The notes beneath the pieces were generated by a model. It saw only the letters and a list, made by a program, of their open reading frames with translations, ran no database searches and was not told where the DNA came from. DNA of 64,000 bases from Argyresthia goedartella. Taxonomy: Eukaryota; Arthropoda; Insecta; Lepidoptera; Argyresthiidae. Positions 28,501 through 34,500 of the stretch are shown piece after piece. Positions within the stretch are counted from its first letter, which is position 1. Every line of letters begins with the position of its first letter. The position numbers and the translations under genes were made by a program. The DNA lies in the NCBI GenBank assembly GCA_949825045.1, contig OX463815.1, forward strand, positions 29,751,356 to 29,815,355, written 5' to 3'.

Positions 28501-31500
28501 GCAGTGTGAGAGGGACGGAATTGGGAAAAAATGTCATAACGTAGCGCTAAACCACAGAAAAATTGTTTGAAAATAAACTACGCTATTTTGTTAAAAAGTT
28601 TTTTGAGAATATTTTACGAATACTACATTATGAACGCAGTTCCACAATAGTTAGGACTTCAGAATTACAGGAAAAAATGAAACTATTTAGAGGTATTTTC
28701 GAAATTAAATTATATCGAGGAAATTTCATCCAATCGCGTTTTCCTTTAGTGTGAATCTTAATAAAATACTGAACAAAATTTAACCCAAAAAGATGACTAT
28801 ATGGTGGAAGGACTACCGCTTCTTTCTTCATTTCTCAAAGTTAAGCGACCGCACTTAAAACCATTATACTTGGTATAATTCATTGGAGGGAAAATTTAAA
28901 TTGTTTATTCTTAAATGATCAAGTTTTGGAAACGAATTAATAAACTGGTCATCTCTAAGTAAAAACTTTTTTTCGCCTTGCATAAATGTATTCATATTCT
29001 TTATTGCAGGCTATTTAAATAATTTCTATCCTCATTTCTGATGGTCTGAAGGGCTCGAAATCAAAATTCCGGATAGGGTTATGCTGATAAATACAAGGGA
29101 CGTGAATTGTACTGAAGCGTTCGAGGCAGAGTGCTGAGCCGTAGCATAGGCGATTGGCTGGACGCGGGAGTCTCCGCGCACCACTTGGTCCTGTTCTTGG
29201 CTTTAGAGCCTACAGTATGGTAACAATACAAGACAATTCAACACACACGACAAGAGAAATTTCTTAGTAAGGTACAGGAAAATTTACGGTATAAGTCATA
29301 TTTATTCTATTCATGTGGTATGTTCCAGAATGGGAGTGCGTGCTCTCTCCGCTACCGATGCTGGGCGTGGCGGGCGCGGGGCGGCGCGAGTGGGCGGCGC
29401 GGCACGTGCTGGCGGCGGGCGCGCTGCTGGGAAAGAGCTGCTCCGGCACGCTGAAGCTGGCGGGCCACACGCACATGCTGCAGCGCCAGGTATACACACA
29501 CACGCACACACACACACACACAAACTCAAATACACACACGCGCACTTGCGGCAGCGACTGGTAACGGCTTTTGTCAGGGTCACATTACTAGCCTATATCA
29601 CCTTACTGCTGGTTAAGGGCAATCTTCGTTCTCACTCCTGGGCCGATTCCCACCAGTTCGTTGTGGTCCCTCAGCCAATCACTCCAACGTTTTCTTAGGT
29701 GGCCTCGATCACGCTCTTATACCCAACAAAACCCCATCATACCAGAAGAGTGCGAGACCGAAGGCCGAGCCATGCGCTACAAAAACATTCTGTGTCTAAG
29801 AGAAGCTCGAGGCCGAGAGCCGTTTGAAGCGACAAGATATGTGCGCAGGCGTAACCGAGCAACACGAACAATGACACAACTTCTGTAAGAGGTGCAAGAA
29901 CGAAGGCAACCGAGCGACATGAATAATGACACAACTTACAGAGGTGCGAGGCCGAAGGACAACCGAGTGACACGAATAATGACACAACTTACAGAAGTGC
30001 GAGGTCGAAGGACAACCGACTGACACGAACAATTACACGACTTACAGGGGTGAAAGCCGAAGGATAACCGACCGACACGAACAATGACACAACTTACAGG
30101 GGTGCAAGGCTGAAGGATAACCGTGCGACGCGAACGGTGACACAACTTACAGGGGTGCAAGGCTGAAGGATAACCGAGCGACGCGAACGGTGACACAACT
30201 TACAGGGGTGCAAGGCCGAAGGATAACCGAGCGACGCGAACGGTGACACAACTTACAGGGGTGCAAGGCCGAAGGATAACCGACCGACACGAATAGTGAC
30301 ACAACTTACAGTGGTGCAAGGCCGAAGGATAACCGACCGACACGAATAGTGACACAACTTACAGTGGTGCAAGGCCGAAGGATAACCGAGCAAACAACCT
30401 TAGAAAATTGCGAGCATAATGCATCACTAAAGATACCACACCAAAGACTGCCGCCGACATATCACATGAATTCAGAAGGCCAAAGTCGACGGCTCCATTT
30501 TGTAATTTTATGTGTTTGGTATCATTCCAGGGCTACCTATTCGGCTGCCACCTCGCGCTCGCCTGGCAAGCCTTCCTCGACCTGGAAGCGTTCACGGGCC
30601 CTGAACCCGCGTCCTTTTCCCTCGTGGGTGCGCCGCTAGCCTTCACACTAGAGGCCAGACCGGAGCTCTACGCGCTGATAGAGGCGGGAAAACGGAGCGT
30701 TAATGATGTCGACTATCACGCGGTTAGTGACGTCATAAGTGGTAGATGTTATTGTGGACTTGTGGAACTATAGGCCTAGTGGGCGATGTACAAAGCCAAT
30801 ATTGATAGAAAATCGCAAATCGATGTACAGAATAGCAGTTTCTTACACGGGTGCTTTAGGTTAAAACAATCATTTTGATTGACCTAGTACTTAAAAATAT
30901 TACCATCTGGGGTGGCAGTAATGACGTCAACAATTTTTTGTATATGGTTTGAATATTTTTTTCCAGAAACCTATCGCGTGTGGCATCAAATGAAAGGGCT
31001 TTATGTGCCGGTTCTAAAAATATACTACACTAATACCTTTCGGCCACCTGTTTCTTCTAAAATCTAAGAAATATTTTCAAAACATACCAAGTTTGAGCTC
31101 CTCCAGGTAGGAGACGGTTTAGTAATTTTTGTAAAACATACGGCAAATGTCTCTTAATAAACTCATATCTAAAAGAGGCGATTTAAAAAATATCAACATT
31201 TACAGTTGTATTTTTAATTTTTTTTCCTTTATTAAAAAGTTTGTAATTCAATATTTTGAAATTTATGAACTGTACTTTTCGAAATTGAAAGAGGAAATTA
31301 AATGTCTTCTCTTTGTCGTCTGTATCACTTTCGCTGCAAATAAAAGCGCGGTATTAATAACAAATAATCAGAGGCAAAAAAATATATAGAAAGTTAGAGC
31401 ACCTCATATTGTGACCATCCCCGCGGCAAATTTTGCAATCCTGCATGAGCATCGGTTGGACTGGCATCCAGACTGACATGCACACCTATCCAAGTCCTTG

Positions 31501-34500
31501 ACTGCCTCCCATATCCATTGTAGAGGTGGCCAGTTGGGCTTTAGAGTTGTCATTCGGTCTCTTCCATCCACATTGCTCCGGTGGAGGATGTGTGGCTAGG
31601 GAGTAACATTCAGCTGCACGGCCCCAAATTTCTCCAGCCTGATACTTAGCCTTTTCTATGTGCTCAAGGAGAGCAGCAGCAGTGGGAGGGATCAAAGAGA
31701 GGGACTTTTCACCGGTGATGAATAAGTGTCACCGGGTTTCATTTATATTTAACAAATCGCTGCGTGGATAGTACATTTTATTTGTGAAAGTCTCTAGCGA
31801 TCGGTTATCTCTTCGACGAGAGCCAAACATTTAAATGCTGCAGTGAATTCATGACCCTTCCATGCAGACCAGGCTCTCCGCTTACATGAAAAATAATAGA
31901 CACTAACTGATGTTAGTGTCTATTATTGTCATTATATATTAGTGTCATTATGCCTAGATAATACCTGGATCTGATGATCCAGGTATTATCCAGGCTTCAA
32001 TTTTGGTAATGCAATAAGCGTCCCCTTTGATACGAAGAAGGACGTTGAGTCGCAACCTGTGCAGCTGTGCCAGCCAAGGTTCCCTGCAATTTTTGCAACA
32101 CTCCCAAACAAAAACCTCTTTCAATCCTTGACCTTACAGCAAACAGACATCTTGCAAACAGCCTTCGGGCGGAATGCGTGGTACGGATGCGTGTGAGCAT
32201 CAATTTAGCATAGATAATACCATAAAACATAATAATAATACATTACGGTACAGTTCGATAACTTTAAAAAAATTCTAAATCTCAATTTTTTTGATTTAAA
32301 AAGGCCTTTTGAGGTTAGATATGAGTACGTAATAAGTGATCCGACCGATTTCGGTCACGGCGACCGCTTTATGAGCTTTGAACTCGCTCGTGTGCTCGCA
32401 TGTGACTTGTGTAGCCAATCTTCATTGTGAAGATCCTCGCGCATTGCGGGCATGTGAGCACACCATTAATATAATTACACTTAGTTAGCGAAGGTGGTTG
32501 GGCTTTTAACTCATCGCGCTTAGTGTCGAGCTCGGTGCGCCGGTGGATTTCAAAGTCACGGACTTTGGTTTTAACCAAAGCCCTCCACTTGGGTCTCAGC
32601 GCGGCTTGCTTCTCCCACTGGGAAGACTCTATGCCGCACCTCTTCATGTGCCGCTTCAGCACATCTTTGTACCTGAGGATTTGTCTGCCACGCTTGCGTT
32701 TGCCCTCCTCAAGTTCTGAGTAGAAGATGTGCTTCGCGATCCTCTGCTCTGCCATCCTCGACACGTGTCGGCACAACCGAAGCTGTCGCCGCATGAGGAA
32801 GGCCTCAATGCCACCCACGTTGGCACGTCGCAGCACTTCAGTGTTCCGCACGCGATCAGACCATCTGATTTTCATGATCTTGCGCAGACATCTGAGGTGG
32901 AAACGGTCTAGCATGCGGATGTGACGGCGGTACACGGTCCAAGTTTCCGCAGTATACAGGAGTATAGGCAGGACGATCGCCATGTACACTGAGATCTTTG
33001 TACCTATCTTTATGTCGTGTGAACAGAAGACCTTGGTATCCAGCTTGCCGAATGCTGCAGCTGCAGCTCCGATCCTGCTGTTGGTCTCTGAATCAAGGTC
33101 GCACTTGGATGTTAAAAGTCCTCCCCAGGTAGCGGAACTTATCGACCTGCTTCAGCTCGTCCTCGCCAAGTTTAATATTCAGCGGCTCGTGACCGTCGAT
33201 GTCTAGGGACATCACCTCCGTCTTTTTGACGCTGATCTTCAAGCCGTATTTACGGCAAGACTTGTCAAGATCGGACATGAGCTGTTGCAGGCTTTCTGGG
33301 GATTATATCACAAAGCATAGGTCATCTGCGTAGATGATATCAGTGACCACCGCATGTGAGACTTTTGTGGGGGCTTTTAGTCTCGCCAGGTTAAAAAGAC
33401 TGCCATCGGTGCGGAAACGGATGCGTACACCTTCTGGAGAGGATCGACCGCAAAGTACAGCGCGAACAATGTAAGCGCGAGAACGCAGCCTTGTTTGACC
33501 CCACAGGTAATGGGGAAAAACTCTGATTGTTCATAGTTGATAGAAACGCAGCATTGCATGTCGTCATGGGGAGTCTGAGAAGTCTTACAAATCTCTCTGT
33601 GCACCCTATCTTTCCGAGCACTGTCCAGAAGGCTTCTCGTGTGACGCTGTCAAAAGCCTTCTCAGGGTCAATAAAACACAGGTACATGGGACGGCCCTGC
33701 TCTCTGCTTTTCTCTTGCAGTTGACGCACTGAGAAGACAGCCTACACTGTGCCTCGATCAAGTCGGAAGCCGAACTGGGTCTCAGGTAGCAGCCCTTCTG
33801 ATAGTTTCATCAGGCGGTTTAGGAGTACTCTGGCGAAGACTTTTCCAGGGACTGATAAAAGCGAAATACCGCGATAGGAACCACATCGGAACGGTCGCCC
33901 TTGCACTTATATAGAGCCCTTATGTGTGATACTTTAAAAGTAGACGGGACCTGTTCTTTTTTCCACATAAGATTAAAAAGCTCCCATACTGCCGAATGTA
34001 GTTCCTCACCGCCGTATTTAAGCAGTCCTCCCGGTATAAAGTCAGTGCCAACCGCACGTTTATTCTTTTGTTGGTTTATTGCAAGAACAACCACGCCTCG
34101 TAACAACAGCTCATCCAGCTCGATCGATATCGGGAGTTGAGGGATCGAGTTGATGTGTTCCAGGTCAGCAGACCGGTCCACATTCAGCAGAGTGTTGAAG
34201 AGTTCCGCCCATTGATTAAGTACTTCTTCCTTGCTTTTAAGAAAGCCTTCGCCATTTGCAGGCTAAAGTGGCACTTTTGCAAGAGAAGACGTACCTATCA
34301 GTTTTAGAACCTCATCGTAGAGTTCCCCTAGCTGGTTATTGTCCGCGAGCCATTGCATTTGGCGAGCTTTGTTCTGCCACCATTCTTTAGACGACGCTGG
34401 TGTTTGTCGATTGCCTCCTTAAGAGCTCTATCATTCTCATCAAACAGATCCTCGTTTTTATGGACTTTAGACCCAAGGTAGTTGTGGCGGTGTCTAAAAT

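Noticed and set aside
29311..29698. Overlapping frames of 80-127 codons around the CA run
   Set aside because: Shadows of GC-rich Pdss2 exon 5 plus microsatellite translation (THTHTH).
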